A DNA stretch of 64,000 bases from Roseovarius sp. TE539 (GCF_003298505.1 NZ_QNGB01000006.1:1-64000); one strand, 5' to 3'; counted from the first letter of the stretch, positions 52,483 to 62,400 are shown. The notes: generated by a model from the sequence alone, not told the origin. Program-made: numbers and translations.

Positions 52483-54324
52483 CTACTGGAAATTTGCGTG
52501 AACAGCATTCAACGCCTGTTGGTTCAATTCGATTCCGGCGCGGCTGCGTATGTCGTTGGCAAGCGCCTGGTAGAGGTCCTGCGACAGGCTGGCGGCGGTG
52601 CTGTCCTCTAGGTTCTGGAGCAGTGCCCCGACATCGGGATCATCCGTGTCGGGCGCCTCGATGTCATCGAGTCTGAGAACGAATACACGGCCCTCGCCGT
52701 CCAGAATGCGCAACCCACCCGCCTCCATGCCGAAGACGGTGTCGATGAACTCAGGGGGGGTGTCGGGCTGAAACCCCCGCCGGGTAAGGTCGGTCACCTC
52801 CGTGGCCTCAAGGTTCAGCGCCTCGAACTCCGCGCCCCCCGGAAGGCCCGCGATCCGCGCATCGACCTGCGCGCGCAAGGCCTTGGTCACCGCCTGGCGG
52901 CGCCATGCCCTTTCAACTTGATCGCGAACCTCTTCGAGGGGGCGGATCTCGGGGTCGCGCAGTTTGTCAAGACGCAGCGCGAATATGCCGCCATCGGAGA
53001 GCTGCTCCAGTTCGGGGAAATCCTCGGGCGTGATCGATTGTGCCTTGCGGCGGAACCCCGCGTAGCTGGCGATTCCGTCGCGGAGCCCCTCATGCCAGTC
53101 GATCTGCCCCATCCGCATGTCCGTTTCGGCAGCCAGGTCCTCGATGGTCGCGCCACCCGCCAGCAGATTCTCGATCCGTTCGATCCGGGCGTCCACGGCG
53201 CGGCGCGCGCGGTCCGCGGCCAATGCTTCGCGCAGATCGGGGCGCGCCTCGTCAAAACTTGTGGTCTGCGCGGCCAGCGCGCCGTTCACCCGGAAAAGCG
53301 CAGGGCCAAGCGATGTTGGGACCGGACCCACGATATCGCCGGTTGCGGCGCTGAAGACCGGTTCGGCAGCGTCGCCAAGCGCATCGCGGGTAACATCGCC
53401 CAGATCGATATCGGCAAGGTCCAGTCCGCGGTCTTCCACGAGATCCTCGAAGGTTGTCTCTCCGGCCTCGATACGGGCCTTCGCGTCACGCGCGGCGGCG
53501 CGGTCCGCGAATACAAGCCGTTCGACCAGTCGCCGCTCCGGCCGCCGGAACTCGTCCGCGCGCGCCTCGTACGCGTCGCGCAATGCGCCCTCGTCAACCT
53601 CGACCGTATCAAGAAGCATGTCGGGCGTGAGCCACGCATAAGTGATCGCGCGCGTCTCCGGCGTCGTGAAATCGGGCAGATGTGACTGGTGGTAGGTCCG
53701 CAAGTCGGCGTCGGTGGGATCCGGCAGCTCGCTGTCCAGGTCCGTACGGTCGAGCACCGCGAAGGTCAGATCGCGCCGTTCGGCAAGGTAACGCAGCAGG
53801 ATCTCGGTGTGCTCCGGCGGTGCGGACACGCCCGACACCACAGCCGCCTGCAACAATGTCCGGGCGGTTTCCGCGCGGATGTCTGACTCGAATTCCGCCT
53901 CACTCATTCCGGCCTGATCCAGCGCGAAACCATAGGCTTCGCGGTCGAATTCTCCGTTGACCCCCTGAAAGGCCCGGATGTCGACAATCTGCTCAAGAAG
54001 GTTCTCGTCGCCGATCGATATGCCAAGCCGCTGTGCCTCGTGGTCCAGCGCCGCATTCGCGATCAAGCGGGAAAGCACCCTCTGATCGATCCCCTGAGCC
54101 TCGGCTTGCGCGAAGGATACCGGCTCTTCGCGCTCGGCCTCCAGCGCGCGGATTTCGTTCTGCAGGGCGCGGGCATATTCGTCCACGGTGATCTCGGCGT
54201 CTCCGACCGATCCGACGGTCCTGATGGTGCCGGACAGGTTGGTCACGCCAAAACCGCCGAGGCCCAGAATCAACAGGCCCATCAGGATCCAGACCAGGGT
54301 TTTCGAGACGTTGTTGGATGCCAT
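52483..54324 (-). CDS. ppiD: Peptidyl-prolyl cis-trans isomerase PpiD-like (SurA_N/PPIC)
   Basis: A 613-residue inner-membrane-anchored periplasmic foldase. A single transmembrane helix at about residues 9-30 follows a short cytoplasmic N-terminus (M-A-S-N-N-V-S-K). The SurA_N-like chaperone part covers about 35-200, with R-V-L-S-R-L-I-A-N-A-A-L. A parvulin-type domain lies in the middle, with G-P-V-P-T-S-L-G-P-A-L-F-R-V. A C-terminal chaperone part follows. The parvulin domain looks divergent, as in PpiD, so chaperone activity may dominate. It stands 12 bases before trpE, an arrangement I recall in other Rhodobacterales. Confidence 0.88.
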   Translation of the reverse strand: MASNNVSKTLVWILMGLLILGLGGFGVTNLSGTIRTVGSVGDAEITVDEYARALQNEIRALEAEREEPVSFAQAEAQGIDQRVLSRLIANAALDHEAQRLGISIGDENLLEQIVDIRAFQGVNGEFDREAYGFALDQAGMSEAEFESDIRAETARTLLQAAVVSGVSAPPEHTEILLRYLAERRDLTFAVLDRTDLDSELPDPTDADLRTYHQSHLPDFTTPETRAITYAWLTPDMLLDTVEVDEGALRDAYEARADEFRRPERRLVERLVFADRAAARDAKARIEAGETTFEDLVEDRGLDLADIDLGDVTRDALGDAAEPVFSAATGDIVGPVPTSLGPALFRVNGALAAQTTSFDEARPDLREALAADRARRAVDARIERIENLLAGGATIEDLAAETDMRMGQIDWHEGLRDGIASYAGFRRKAQSITPEDFPELEQLSDGGIFALRLDKLRDPEIRPLEEVRDQVERAWRRQAVTKALRAQVDARIAGLPGGAEFEALNLEATEVTDLTRRGFQPDTPPEFIDTVFGMEAGGLRILDGEGRVFVLRLDDIEAPDTDDPDVGALLQNLEDSTAASLSQDLYQALANDIRSRAGIELNQQALNAVHANFQ

Positions 54325-54368
54325 TGATGCCCTCGTGAGTCCGCGCGCGGAGAATGATCCGCAACTGT

Positions 54369-55574
54369 CTACGCGCTGTCACCGGCAGGGGCAAGAGGCC
54401 AGCCCACGCCCGTCAGGCGCCGGAACAGCGTGCCGATGTCGGCCCTGTCGATATTTGCGAACGCGACCCGGACCTGACGGCTGCCCGCCGGATCCTCCTC
54501 GGGCATGAACATCGTCCCCGGAAGCAACAGAATGCCGGCCTCACGCACCAGAAGAGGTGCCAGCTCCCGCGATGACATGGCGAAGGGATGGTGCAGATAG
54601 GCGAAATAGGCGCCGCACCCCAATAGCGACCAACCCTCGGTTTCGAGCACCGGCATGGCTTCGGCGATCGCCTGACGCCGGTCAAGGATCTCGGCCCGCT
54701 CCCCGGCCAGCCACCGACCAAGATTGCGCAACCCCCAAAGCGCCGCGATCTGGCCAAGCTGGTTCGGGCAGATCGTCACCGTATCGAGGAATTTCTCGGC
54801 TTCGGCCAGGTGCGCGGGCGCCGCCAGCATGGCGCCAACCCGGTGTCCGGTCAGCCGGTAGGCCTTGGAAAAGGAATAAAGCTGGATCAGGGTCTCGCCC
54901 CAGTCGGGGGTTTCGAAAAGATCGTGCGGCGCGCCCTCCCGCGCATCGAAGTCGCGATAGGTCTCATCCATGACGAGGGTGAGGCCGCGGCGCTGCGCGA
55001 GGTCGAAAAACGCGCGCACCAGCCCGGCGGGATATTCGACGCCGCCGGGATTGTTCGGCGTCACAAGGACGATCGCGCGGGTGCGCGGCCCGATCAGTGC
55101 CGCCGCGCGTTCAGGATCGGGCAGAAGACCGGCGCCGGCGGGCAACGGCACGGCCCGCACGCCGGTCATGTCGAGCCACATCTTGTGGTTGAAGTACCAG
55201 GGAGTCGGCAGGATCACTTCGTCCCCCTCGGCGCAGAGGGACGCGATCGTTGCACAGAATGCCTGATTGCAGCCCGAGGTTATGGCGACATTGTCGGCGC
55301 CTATCGGGCCGCCATAGGCTTCGGTCCATTGCCTGGCCACTTCCTCGCGCAGGTCCGACCGGCCCAGCACGGGCCCGTAAAGATGTGCCTGCGGGGTCTC
55401 CAGCGCCGCCTCCGCGATAACCCGGCGCAGAGGTTCCGGCGGTGGCTCCACCGGGGCGGCCTGGCTGACATTGATGAGCGGCATGTCCGGCGCGAGCGTC
55501 ACACCGTCAAGCCAGCGCCGGGCCTCCATCACAGGTGGGCTGAAGGTTGTCGCGGTGCGGGAAATCCATGCCAT
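54369..55574 (-). CDS. Class I/II pyridoxal-phosphate aminotransferase
   Basis: A 401-residue fold-type I aminotransferase. The PLP lysine lies in L-Y-S-F-S-K-A-Y-R-L. N-N-P-G-G is the aspartate/substrate motif, P-W-Y-F-N-H holds the ring-stacking aromatic residue, and D-E-T-Y-R-D-F the PLP-ring aspartate-tyrosine pair. It resembles aspartate/aromatic aminotransferases, but the substrate cannot be fixed. It begins six bases after gpt and precedes ppiD by 44 bases, in one long minus-strand series. Confidence 0.88.
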   Translation of the reverse strand: MAWISRTATTFSPPVMEARRWLDGVTLAPDMPLINVSQAAPVEPPPEPLRRVIAEAALETPQAHLYGPVLGRSDLREEVARQWTEAYGGPIGADNVAITSGCNQAFCATIASLCAEGDEVILPTPWYFNHKMWLDMTGVRAVPLPAGAGLLPDPERAAALIGPRTRAIVLVTPNNPGGVEYPAGLVRAFFDLAQRRGLTLVMDETYRDFDAREGAPHDLFETPDWGETLIQLYSFSKAYRLTGHRVGAMLAAPAHLAEAEKFLDTVTICPNQLGQIAALWGLRNLGRWLAGERAEILDRRQAIAEAMPVLETEGWSLLGCGAYFAYLHHPFAMSSRELAPLLVREAGILLLPGTMFMPEEDPAGSRQVRVAFANIDRADIGTLFRRLTGVGWPLAPAGDSA

Positions 55575-55580
55575 TCGCGA

Positions 55581-56069
55581 TCAGGCGCCGCGATAGGGTT
55601 CGACATATTGGAGTGCCATGTCCCAGGGAAAGAAGATCCAGGTATCCTGGCTGACCTCGGTCACGAAGGTATCGACCTGGTCGCGCCCAAGGGGCTTTGC
55701 GTAGACGGTGGCGACATGGGCGCGCGGCAGTTTTTCACGAACGATCTCGAGGGTTCGGCCGGTGTCGACCAGATCGTCGACGATCAGCACGCCCTCGCCA
55801 TCTTTCACGACATCCGGGTCTGGGGACTTGATCACTTCGGGGGCGCTTTGGGTCTGGTGGTTGTAACTTTTTACGCTGATCGTATCGACAGTGCGAATAT
55901 CCAGTTCTCGTGCGACGATCATCGCGGGGGCCATGCCGCCGCGGGTGATGGCCACAACCGCCTTCCACGAACCGGTGTCCTGAAGCCGCCAGGCCAGAGC
56001 CCGCGCATCGCGGTGAAGCTGATCCCAGCTTACGTGAAAGCCCTTCTCGTGCGGCAGCCGATCGGTCAT
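55581..56069 (-). CDS. gpt: Xanthine phosphoribosyltransferase
   Basis: A 162-residue type I phosphoribosyltransferase. The PRPP loop is [22 protein letters not shown] contributes to the phosphate site, and W-I-F-F-P-W-D near the C-terminus is typical of the Gpt (xanthine-guanine) group. It salvages xanthine or guanine to the nucleotide. fabI lies 10 bases upstream and the aminotransferase six bases downstream. Confidence 0.92.
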   Translation of the reverse strand: MTDRLPHEKGFHVSWDQLHRDARALAWRLQDTGSWKAVVAITRGGMAPAMIVARELDIRTVDTISVKSYNHQTQSAPEVIKSPDPDVVKDGEGVLIVDDLVDTGRTLEIVREKLPRAHVATVYAKPLGRDQVDTFVTEVSQDTWIFFPWDMALQYVEPYRGA

Positions 56070-56079
56070 GCGGTGATCC

Positions 56080-56886
56080 TCAGGTGGCGTCGATGTCCGG
56101 TGCGTCGACGGCTTTCATACCCACGATGTGATATCCCGCGTCCACGTGCAGCGTTTCCCCGGTCGTGCCACTGCCCAGATCGCTGAGAAGATAGAGCGCC
56201 GATTTGCCGACATCCTCGATCGTCACGTTGCGGCGCAGCGGAGAGTTGAGCTCGTTCCATTTCAGGATGTAGCGGAAATCGCCGATGCCGCTGGCCGCGA
56301 GGGTGCGTATGGGGCCCGCGGAAATCGCGTTGACGCGAATGCCGTCTCGTCCCAGGTCTTCGGCCAGGTACATCACGCTGGCTTCGAGTGCTGCCTTCGC
56401 GACACCCATCACGTTGTAGTGCGGCATCACCTGTTCGGCCCCGTAGTAGGTCAGGGTGAGCATCGAGCCACCGTCGGTCATCAGCTTTTCCGCCCGCTGT
56501 GCGACGGCCGTGAAGGAATAGACCGAAATATCCATCGTCATCGCGAAATTCTCGCGGCTGGTGTCGATGTAGCGGCCGCGCAGTTCGGACTTGTCGGAAA
56601 AGCCGATGGCATGAACGATGAAATCCAGCTTGCCCCAGGTCTTTTCGATTTCCGCGAAAGCCGCGTCGATGGAGGCCGGGTCGGAAACGTCGCAATTGAA
56701 AAGCTGTGTCACACCCAACTGATCGGCCAGCGGCTGCACCCTTTTCTTGAACGCGTCTCCCATGTAGGTGAACGCCAGTTCGGCCCCCGCCTCGGCGCAT
56801 GACCTGGCGATGCCCCAGGCAATGGACTTGTCGTTGGCCAGCCCCATGATCAGGCCACGCTTGCCAGCCATTAATTGATTCGACAT
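56080..56886 (-). CDS. fabI: Enoyl-ACP reductase (NADH), FabI
   Basis: A 268-residue short-chain dehydrogenase-type enzyme completing each fatty-acid elongation cycle. The nucleotide motif is [13 protein letters not shown]. The catalytic Tyr-X6-Lys is [15 protein letters not shown] and [14 protein letters not shown] surround the triclosan/substrate pocket. ATG at 56886 is used; six more residues are possible from 56904. A putative promoter, TTGATG-N17-TAAAGG, lies upstream on the minus strand. It is divergent from pdxH. Confidence 0.95.
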   Translation of the reverse strand: MSNQLMAGKRGLIMGLANDKSIAWGIARSCAEAGAELAFTYMGDAFKKRVQPLADQLGVTQLFNCDVSDPASIDAAFAEIEKTWGKLDFIVHAIGFSDKSELRGRYIDTSRENFAMTMDISVYSFTAVAQRAEKLMTDGGSMLTLTYYGAEQVMPHYNVMGVAKAALEASVMYLAEDLGRDGIRVNAISAGPIRTLAASGIGDFRYILKWNELNSPLRRNVTIEDVGKSALYLLSDLGSGTTGETLHVDAGYHIVGMKAVDAPDIDAT

Positions 56887-57031
56887 TTCACGTCCCCGAC
56901 CCAATTGGCGTTATGTTGTTCCTTTAGGTGATCGTCTATGATCCATCAAGGGCAAGCCGTTCAAGCTTTGCCGCCCTTTGAGGGCCGAACAGGCCGGAAT
57001 CACACTTCAGAAAGTCAGCCGGAGTTACATC

Positions 57032-57637
57032 ATGACAGACCGCAAGGGCATATTCGCAGGGGATGATCCGTTCGAGATCGCGCGGGCCTGGCTCTCGGAG
57101 GCGGCCGGGTCCGAGCCGAACGACCCGAACGCAATGGCGCTCGCGACCGTGGATGAGACCGGCCTTCCCAATGTGCGCATGGTGCTGTTGAAGGAAATCA
57201 TGGATGGCGATTTTGTGTTCTACACCAATTACGAGAGCACCAAGGGACAGGAACTGGACATGTCCGGCAAGGCCGCGCTGGTCCTCCACTGGAAGACCCT
57301 GCGCCGGCAGATCCGTGTCCGCGGTTTCGTGACCCGGTATGACGGGGCAGGGGCGGATACCTATTACGCGTCGCGGTCGCTCAAGAGCCGGCTGGGCGCT
57401 TGGGCATCACGTCAGTCGCGTCCGCTTTCTTCCCGTGCGGCGCTCGTTGCCGAAGTGGCGAAGGTGGCCGCGCGGCACGGAACGAACCCTGAGCGCCCGC
57501 CGTTCTGGGGCGGATTCAGGATCAGCCCGGTTGAAATCGAGTTCTGGGCCGATGGCGATCATCGCCTGCACGACAGGTTCCTCTGGAGGCGTGAAGATCC
57601 TGATAATGAATGGGAAACCCTTCGCCTGAGTCCTTGA
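57032..57637 (+). CDS. pdxH: Pyridoxamine 5'-phosphate oxidase
   Basis: A 201-residue FMN enzyme making pyridoxal phosphate. It has R-M-V-L-L-K-E (FMN contact), [25 protein letters not shown] and the C-terminal R-F-L-W-R-R-E...W-x-x-x-R-L-S-P. All substrate-binding basic residues appear intact. ATG at 57032 has GGAG upstream at a suitable distance. The stop codon overlaps a TTGACA that may serve the following cold-shock gene. Confidence 0.94.
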   Translation: MTDRKGIFAGDDPFEIARAWLSEAAGSEPNDPNAMALATVDETGLPNVRMVLLKEIMDGDFVFYTNYESTKGQELDMSGKAALVLHWKTLRRQIRVRGFVTRYDGAGADTYYASRSLKSRLGAWASRQSRPLSSRAALVAEVAKVAARHGTNPERPPFWGGFRISPVEIEFWADGDHRLHDRFLWRREDPDNEWETLRLSP

Positions 57638-57652
57638 CACTCACGTCGCGCG

Positions 57653-57721
57653 AAATGCTAAGCTGACGAAATTCAGGCGGTTTTCTGCTTGTGCGGGTTA
57701 AATATTTCGTGGAAAGCATTT
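57653..57721 (+). promoter_or_regulatory. Inverted repeats in the region upstream of the cold-shock gene
   Basis: AAATGC (57653-57658) and ACGAAAT (57666-57672) are mirrored by ATTTCGT (57704-57710) and GCATTT (57716-57721). The RNA could form a two-part stem ending 46 bases before the ATG. However, a perfect TTGACA at 57634-57639 would place the transcript start near 57669, inside the left arm. It may therefore be a DNA operator or only partly transcribed. Confidence 0.3.
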
Positions 57722-57767
57722 AGATGTTCGAGGGCCGGGGGCGGCATTAAAGGGTGTTTGAAGGGCT

Positions 57768-58295
57768 ATGACGGAAGATGTCCGACGGTTAACCGGGCGA
57801 GTGAAATGGTTTGATCCCGGCAAGGGCTTCGGCTTCGTGATCGCGGACTCAGGCGGTCCGGATATACTGCTCCATGCGAACGTGTTGCGGAACTTTGGCC
57901 AGAGCTCAGTGGTCGATGGCGCGGTGGTGGAAATCGATGTGCAGGACACAGACCGCGGCATGCAGGCGGTAGAGGTGCACGCCATATCCCCGCCCGAGGA
58001 TATCGAACCCAGCGGGCTCAGCGATATTGACGCGCTTGATCCCGACGACGTGCGGGCCGCGCCGTTGGAGCCGGCGCGCATCAAGTGGTTCGACAAGGGC
58101 AAGGGGTTCGGCTTTGCGAACACGTTCGGTTGCAATGAAGACGTGTTCATCCACATCGAGGTGCTTCGCCGATCGGGACTGGCCGATCTTCAGCCCGGAG
58201 AGGCGCTGGCGATTCGGGTTATCGATGGTAAACGGGGTCGTATGGCATCGGAGGTGTGTGGATGGGAAAGCGCGGTCAAACAGCATCGAGACTGA
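57768..58295 (+). CDS. Double cold-shock-domain protein
   Basis: A 175-residue protein with two cold-shock domains. The first (about residues 8-72) has G-R-V-K-W-F-D-P-G-K-G-F-G-F-V (RNP1). The second (about 105-168) has A-R-I-K-W-F-D-K-G-K-G-F-G-F-A-N and D-V-F-I-H (RNP2). An acidic linker separates them. Such proteins bind single-stranded RNA or DNA and melt structures; double-domain forms are common in alphaproteobacteria. The last 34 bases overlap the DUF192 gene. GAAGGG precedes the ATG. Confidence 0.93.
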   Translation: MTEDVRRLTGRVKWFDPGKGFGFVIADSGGPDILLHANVLRNFGQSSVVDGAVVEIDVQDTDRGMQAVEVHAISPPEDIEPSGLSDIDALDPDDVRAAPLEPARIKWFDKGKGFGFANTFGCNEDVFIHIEVLRRSGLADLQPGEALAIRVIDGKRGRMASEVCGWESAVKQHRD

Positions 58296-58762
58296 TCGCT
58301 GCGGTGGTTCTGGCGGGATGGTCGGCTGTGACGCACGCGGCGGAATGCCGACCTGACCGTGTGGATCTGCGCGGCGACTGGGGGCAGGTACGGTTCACCG
58401 TGGAACTGGCAGATACCCCCGAGGAGCGGAACCGGGGCCTCATGCACAGGGAGTCCATGCCGCGCGGCTCGGGCATGTTGTTTGTCTATGAAAAGGCCCA
58501 GCGGGTCGGATTCTGGATGAAGAACACCTTGATTTCGCTGGACATGATCTTTGTGGATGAGTCCGGTACCGTGCGCCATGTGCATCATGAGGCGAAGCCC
58601 TTGGATACGACACCGATATTCGGCGGGACGGATATCCTTTCCGTGCTCGAGATCAACGGCGGCCTCGCCAGGCAATACGGCATCAAACCGGGCTCCGAAT
58701 TGCGTCATCCGGCCTTCGATCCCGACATGGCTGCCTGGCCCTGTGTGCCGGAAAACGGGTGA
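58262..58762 (+). CDS. DUF192 family exported protein
   Basis: A 166-residue protein with a signal peptide (L-I-A-A-V-V-L-A-G-W-S-A-V-T-H-A-A). The DUF192 domain has T-P-E-E-R-N-R-G-L-M-H-R-E-S-M, G-M-L-F-V-Y, F-W-M-K-N-T-L-I-S-L-D-M-I-F-V and V-L-E-I-N-G-G. The function is unknown, though the fold is beta-barrel-like and periplasmic. ATG at 58262 has GGAGG seven bases upstream, inside the cold-shock gene; an in-frame GTG six bases earlier is too close to that site. It is coupled to the cold-shock gene by overlap. Confidence 0.88.
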   Translation: MGKRGQTASRLIAAVVLAGWSAVTHAAECRPDRVDLRGDWGQVRFTVELADTPEERNRGLMHRESMPRGSGMLFVYEKAQRVGFWMKNTLISLDMIFVDESGTVRHVHHEAKPLDTTPIFGGTDILSVLEINGGLARQYGIKPGSELRHPAFDPDMAAWPCVPENG

Positions 58763-58840
58763 CGCGGCCCTGCGGCCCGTCATCGTCTGAAAATCACGGG
58801 TTTTCAAATGCCACGCCACGGCCTAAACAAACCCGTGGTC

Positions 58841-58917
58841 CGGGGCGTGGCGCAGTCTGGTAGCGCACCTGTTTTGGGTACAGGGGGTCGTGAGTTCGAA
58901 TCTCGCCGCCCCGACCA
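58841..58917 (+). tRNA. tRNA-Pro (anticodon TGG)
   Basis: A 77-base cloverleaf with the CCA end encoded. The acceptor arms are CGGGGCG and CGCCCCG. The anticodon stem is CCTGT/ACAGG with loop TTTGGGT (anticodon TGG). The T loop is TTCGAAT. All arms pair. Confidence 0.95.
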
Positions 58918-58947
58918 TCCTTCACAAGCCATGCGGCCGTCGGGCAG

Positions 58948-58965
58948 CGTTGCGTTTCCGCAACG
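58948..58965 (+). terminator. Possible terminator after tRNA-Pro
   Basis: CGTTGCG, loop TTTC, CGCAACG: a perfect seven-base stem 31 bases after the tRNA. It is followed only by TCCTTCG, so the T-tract is poor. The remaining gap to nrdJ (58966-59410) holds the NrdR box and leader structures listed separately. Confidence 0.45.
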
Positions 58966-59219
58966 TCCTTCGAGGGGCTTGCCCGCGGTCCCCCGGGTGG
59001 GGGCGCGTTGCGGTCCTCTCATCCGGTTTCTGAGCTTTCCGGCCTAAGTTGGCCGAACTTCGGGACTTTGACGGGTGATGTCACGACCGGGTGAATCAGC
59101 GCCGGCAGGCGCGCGTTGCGAAAAGCGGATGGTCAACACGATTTTGTATCGATTTTCACAAAATAGTCATTGACCAGCACTGCACACATGCGCCAGTTTT
59201 GTGCTTACCGGCGATCAAC

Positions 59220-59235
59220 GCACAACATATAGTGT
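59220..59235. promoter_or_regulatory. NrdR box upstream of nrdJ
   Basis: GCACAACATATAGTGT matches the NrdR consensus (ACACWATATATWGTGT) at 14 of 16 positions. It contains TATAGT (59228-59233), a likely -10 element, so NrdR bound with dATP would block transcription. NrdR boxes usually come in pairs about three turns apart; the sequence one box upstream (about 59184-59204) has GCACA and TTTTGTGC and may be a weak partner. Confidence 0.7.
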
Positions 59236-59281
59236 AGCAGGCTGGAGCAGGGACAGATACTCAACACATACCCGGGACACA

Positions 59282-59369
59282 GGACCGGACCGAAACCGTG
59301 CACAGGAAGGGATGTGCCCGGTGTCGAGGGCCTGTTTTTCAGACAGGGGCGTGTTGGACGATCCGGTCC
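59282..59369 (+). promoter_or_regulatory. Structured nrdJ leader RNA (three-way-junction-like)
   Basis: A closing stem GGACCGGA (59282-59289)/TCCGGTCC (59362-59369) encloses two hairpins. Hairpin A is ACCGtGCACA/TGTGCcCGGT with loop GGAAGGGA (59295-59322). Hairpin B is CCTGT/ACAGG with loop TTTTCAG (59331-59347). It ends 41 bases before the nrdJ ATG. nrdJ needs B12, but I do not see the conserved B12 box or the GCCACTG core of cobalamin riboswitches. Confidence 0.45.
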
Positions 59370-59410
59370 GCGACGGAAACTGAAATGCTTGAATACGAGG
59401 CGCTTGCAAA

Positions 59411-62400
59411 ATGAAGATCGAAAGACGATTCACGAAGGCGGGACAGGATGCATATGCCGATCTGGAATTTGTGACCACCAGCTCGGAAATTCGCAATCCG
59501 GACGGGACGACCGTTTTCCGTCTCGACGAAGTCGAGGTTCCCTCGGGCTGGAGCCAGGTGGCCAGCGACGTGATCGCACAGAAATATTTCCGCAAGGCGG
59601 GAATTCCGAAGCGCCTGAAGAAGGTGCGCGAGAAAAACGTTCCGAAGTTCCTCTGGCGCTCGGTTCCCGACGGGGATGATGTGGAGACCGGCGGCGAAAC
59701 CAGTGCCAAACAGGTCTTCGACAGGCTGGCGGGTGCATGGGCCTATTGGGGCTGGAAGGGTGGATATTTCTCCACCGAGGACGATGCCAGGGCGTATTTC
59801 GACGAGATGCGCGTGATGCTGGCGCGGCAGATGGCGGCGCCCAACAGCCCGCAATGGTTCAATACGGGGCTGCACTGGGCCTATGGTATCGATGGCCCCA
59901 GCCAGGGGCATTTCTACGTCGACCATGCCACCGGCAATCTGACGCGGTCCACAAGCGCCTACGAGCATCCGCAGCCTCATGCCTGTTTCATTCAGTCCGT
60001 GGCGGATGACCTGGTCGGTGATGGCGGCATCATGGATCTCTGGGTGCGTGAGGCGCGGTTGTTCAAGTACGGGTCGGGTACAGGCACCAATTTCTCATCG
60101 CTGAGGGCAGAGGGCGAAGCCCTGTCGGGCGGCGGCAAGTCTTCCGGGCTGATGGGGTTCCTCAAGATCGGCGACCGCGCGGCGGGCGCGATCAAGTCGG
60201 GCGGCACCACGCGCCGGGCCGCGAAGATGGTGATCTGCGACGCCGATCACCCCGATATCGAGGAATTCATCAACTGGAAGGTTCGCGAGGAACAGAAAGT
60301 GGCCAGCATCGTGGCCGGTTCCAAGATGCACGAAGCCAGGCTCAACGATATCTTCGCGGCGATCCGCGGCTGGGACGGCAGCCAAGAGGATGCTGTGGAT
60401 CCAGGGAAGAACGACAGCCTCAAGACGGCAATCCGCGCCGCCAAGAAGGTGTCGATCCCCGAAACCTATGTCAAACGCGTCCTCGATTATGCCAAGCAGG
60501 GCTACGGCAGCATCGAGTTCCCCACCTATGACACAGACTGGGACAGCGAGGCTTATGCCAGCGTGTCGGGGCAGAACTCCAACAACTCGATCCGGGTCAC
60601 CGACGCGTTCCTGCAGGCGGTCCGGGACGATGCCGACTGGGCGCTGATCAACCGTACCGACGGCAAGGTGGCCAGGACGATCAAGGCGCGCGATCTTTGG
60701 GAAGACGTGGGTCACGCGGCCTGGGCCTGCGCAGATCCGGGTATCCAGTATCACGATACCGTGAACGCGTGGCACACCTGCCCGGAGGACGGCGAGATCC
60801 GGGGCTCGAACCCCTGCTCGGAATACATGTTCCTTGATGACACGGCCTGCAACCTGGCTTCGATGAACCTGCTGGAGTTCTTCGCCAACGGCGAATTCGA
60901 TGCGGAGGGGTACATGCATGCCACCCGCTTGTGGACCGTGACACTGGAAATCAGCGTGATGATGGCGCAGTTCCCCTCGCGCGAGATCGCGCAGCTGAGC
61001 CACGATTTCCGTACCCTCGGGCTGGGTTACGCCAACATTGGCGGCCTGTTGATGAACATGGGGCTGGGGTATGACAGTGACGAGGGCCGCGCCCTGTGCG
61101 GGGCACTGACCGCGATCATGACCGGCGTGGCCTACACGACGTCCGCTGAGATGGCCGGAGAACTCGGTCCGTTTCCGGGCTACGCCCGCAACCGCGATCA
61201 CATGCTCCGTGTCATCCGCAACCACCGCACCGCCTCTCGGGGCAAGAGCGACGGTTACGAAGGGCTGGCGATACCGCCGGTGCCGCTGGACCATGCAAGC
61301 TGTCCGGATGCGCGGCTGGTGAAGCTGGCGATGGCCAGTTGGGATGAGGCGCTCAGGCTGGGCGAGGCGCACGGCTACCGCAACGCGCAGGCCACCGTGA
61401 TCGCGCCCACGGGCACCATCGGGCTGGTCATGGATTGCGACACAACGGGCATCGAGCCGGACTTCGCGCTGGTGAAATTCAAGAAGCTGGCCGGCGGCGG
61501 ATATTTCAAGATCATCAACCAGTCTGTTCCCGCGGCACTGGAGAAGCTGGGATATGCGCCCGCCCAGATCGAGGAGATCATCGCATACGCCGTCGGGCAC
61601 GGAAGCATCGGCAACGCGCCGGGCATCAATCACACCTCGCTGGCCGGGCACGGGTTCGGGCCGGCTGAGCTGGAAAAGGTGGATGCGGCCCTCGGCGCTG
61701 CCTTCGACATCCGGTTCGTGTTCAACCAGTGGACTCTGGGCAAGGAATTCTGCACCGATGTGCTGGGCATTCCGGAGGCGAGGCTCAACGATCCGGGGTT
61801 CGATCTGCTGGCGCATCTTGGGTATACCCGCGCCCAGATCGAGGCCGCCAATGATCATGTCTGCGGGACAATGACACTGGAAGGCGCGCCGCACCTGAAG
61901 GCCGAACATTACAACGTCTTCGATTGCGCCAATCCCTGCGGCAAGAAGGGGCGGCGCTATCTCAGCGTCGACAGTCACATATACATGATGGCCGCGGCGC
62001 AATCGTTCATTTCCGGGGCGATCTCGAAGACGATCAACATGCCCAATGACGCCACCATCGAGGATTGCCAGAAGGCCTATGAGCTGAGCTGGTCCCTCGG
62101 GGTAAAGGCCAACGCGCTCTATCGCGACGGCTCCAAGCTGAGCCAGCCGCTGGCAAGCGCGCTGGTGGAGGATGACGACGACGCCCAGGAAATCCTCGAA
62201 AGCGGATCCTCGCAAGAGAAGGCGGCGGTCCTGGCCGAGAAGGTCGTGGAAAAGGTGGTGGTCAAGGAAGTTGTGCGCTCCCACCGCGAGAAGATGCCCG
62301 AACGGCGCAAGGGCTACACCCAGAAGGCAATCGTGGGCGGGCACAAGGTGTACCTGCGCACCGGAGAATACGCCGATGGCAATCTTGGCGAGATCTTCAT

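Noticed and set aside
59050-59410. Cobalamin riboswitch upstream of nrdJ
   Set aside because: Expected for a B12-dependent enzyme, but neither the B12 box nor the GCCACTG core could be found; only a different fold is visible.
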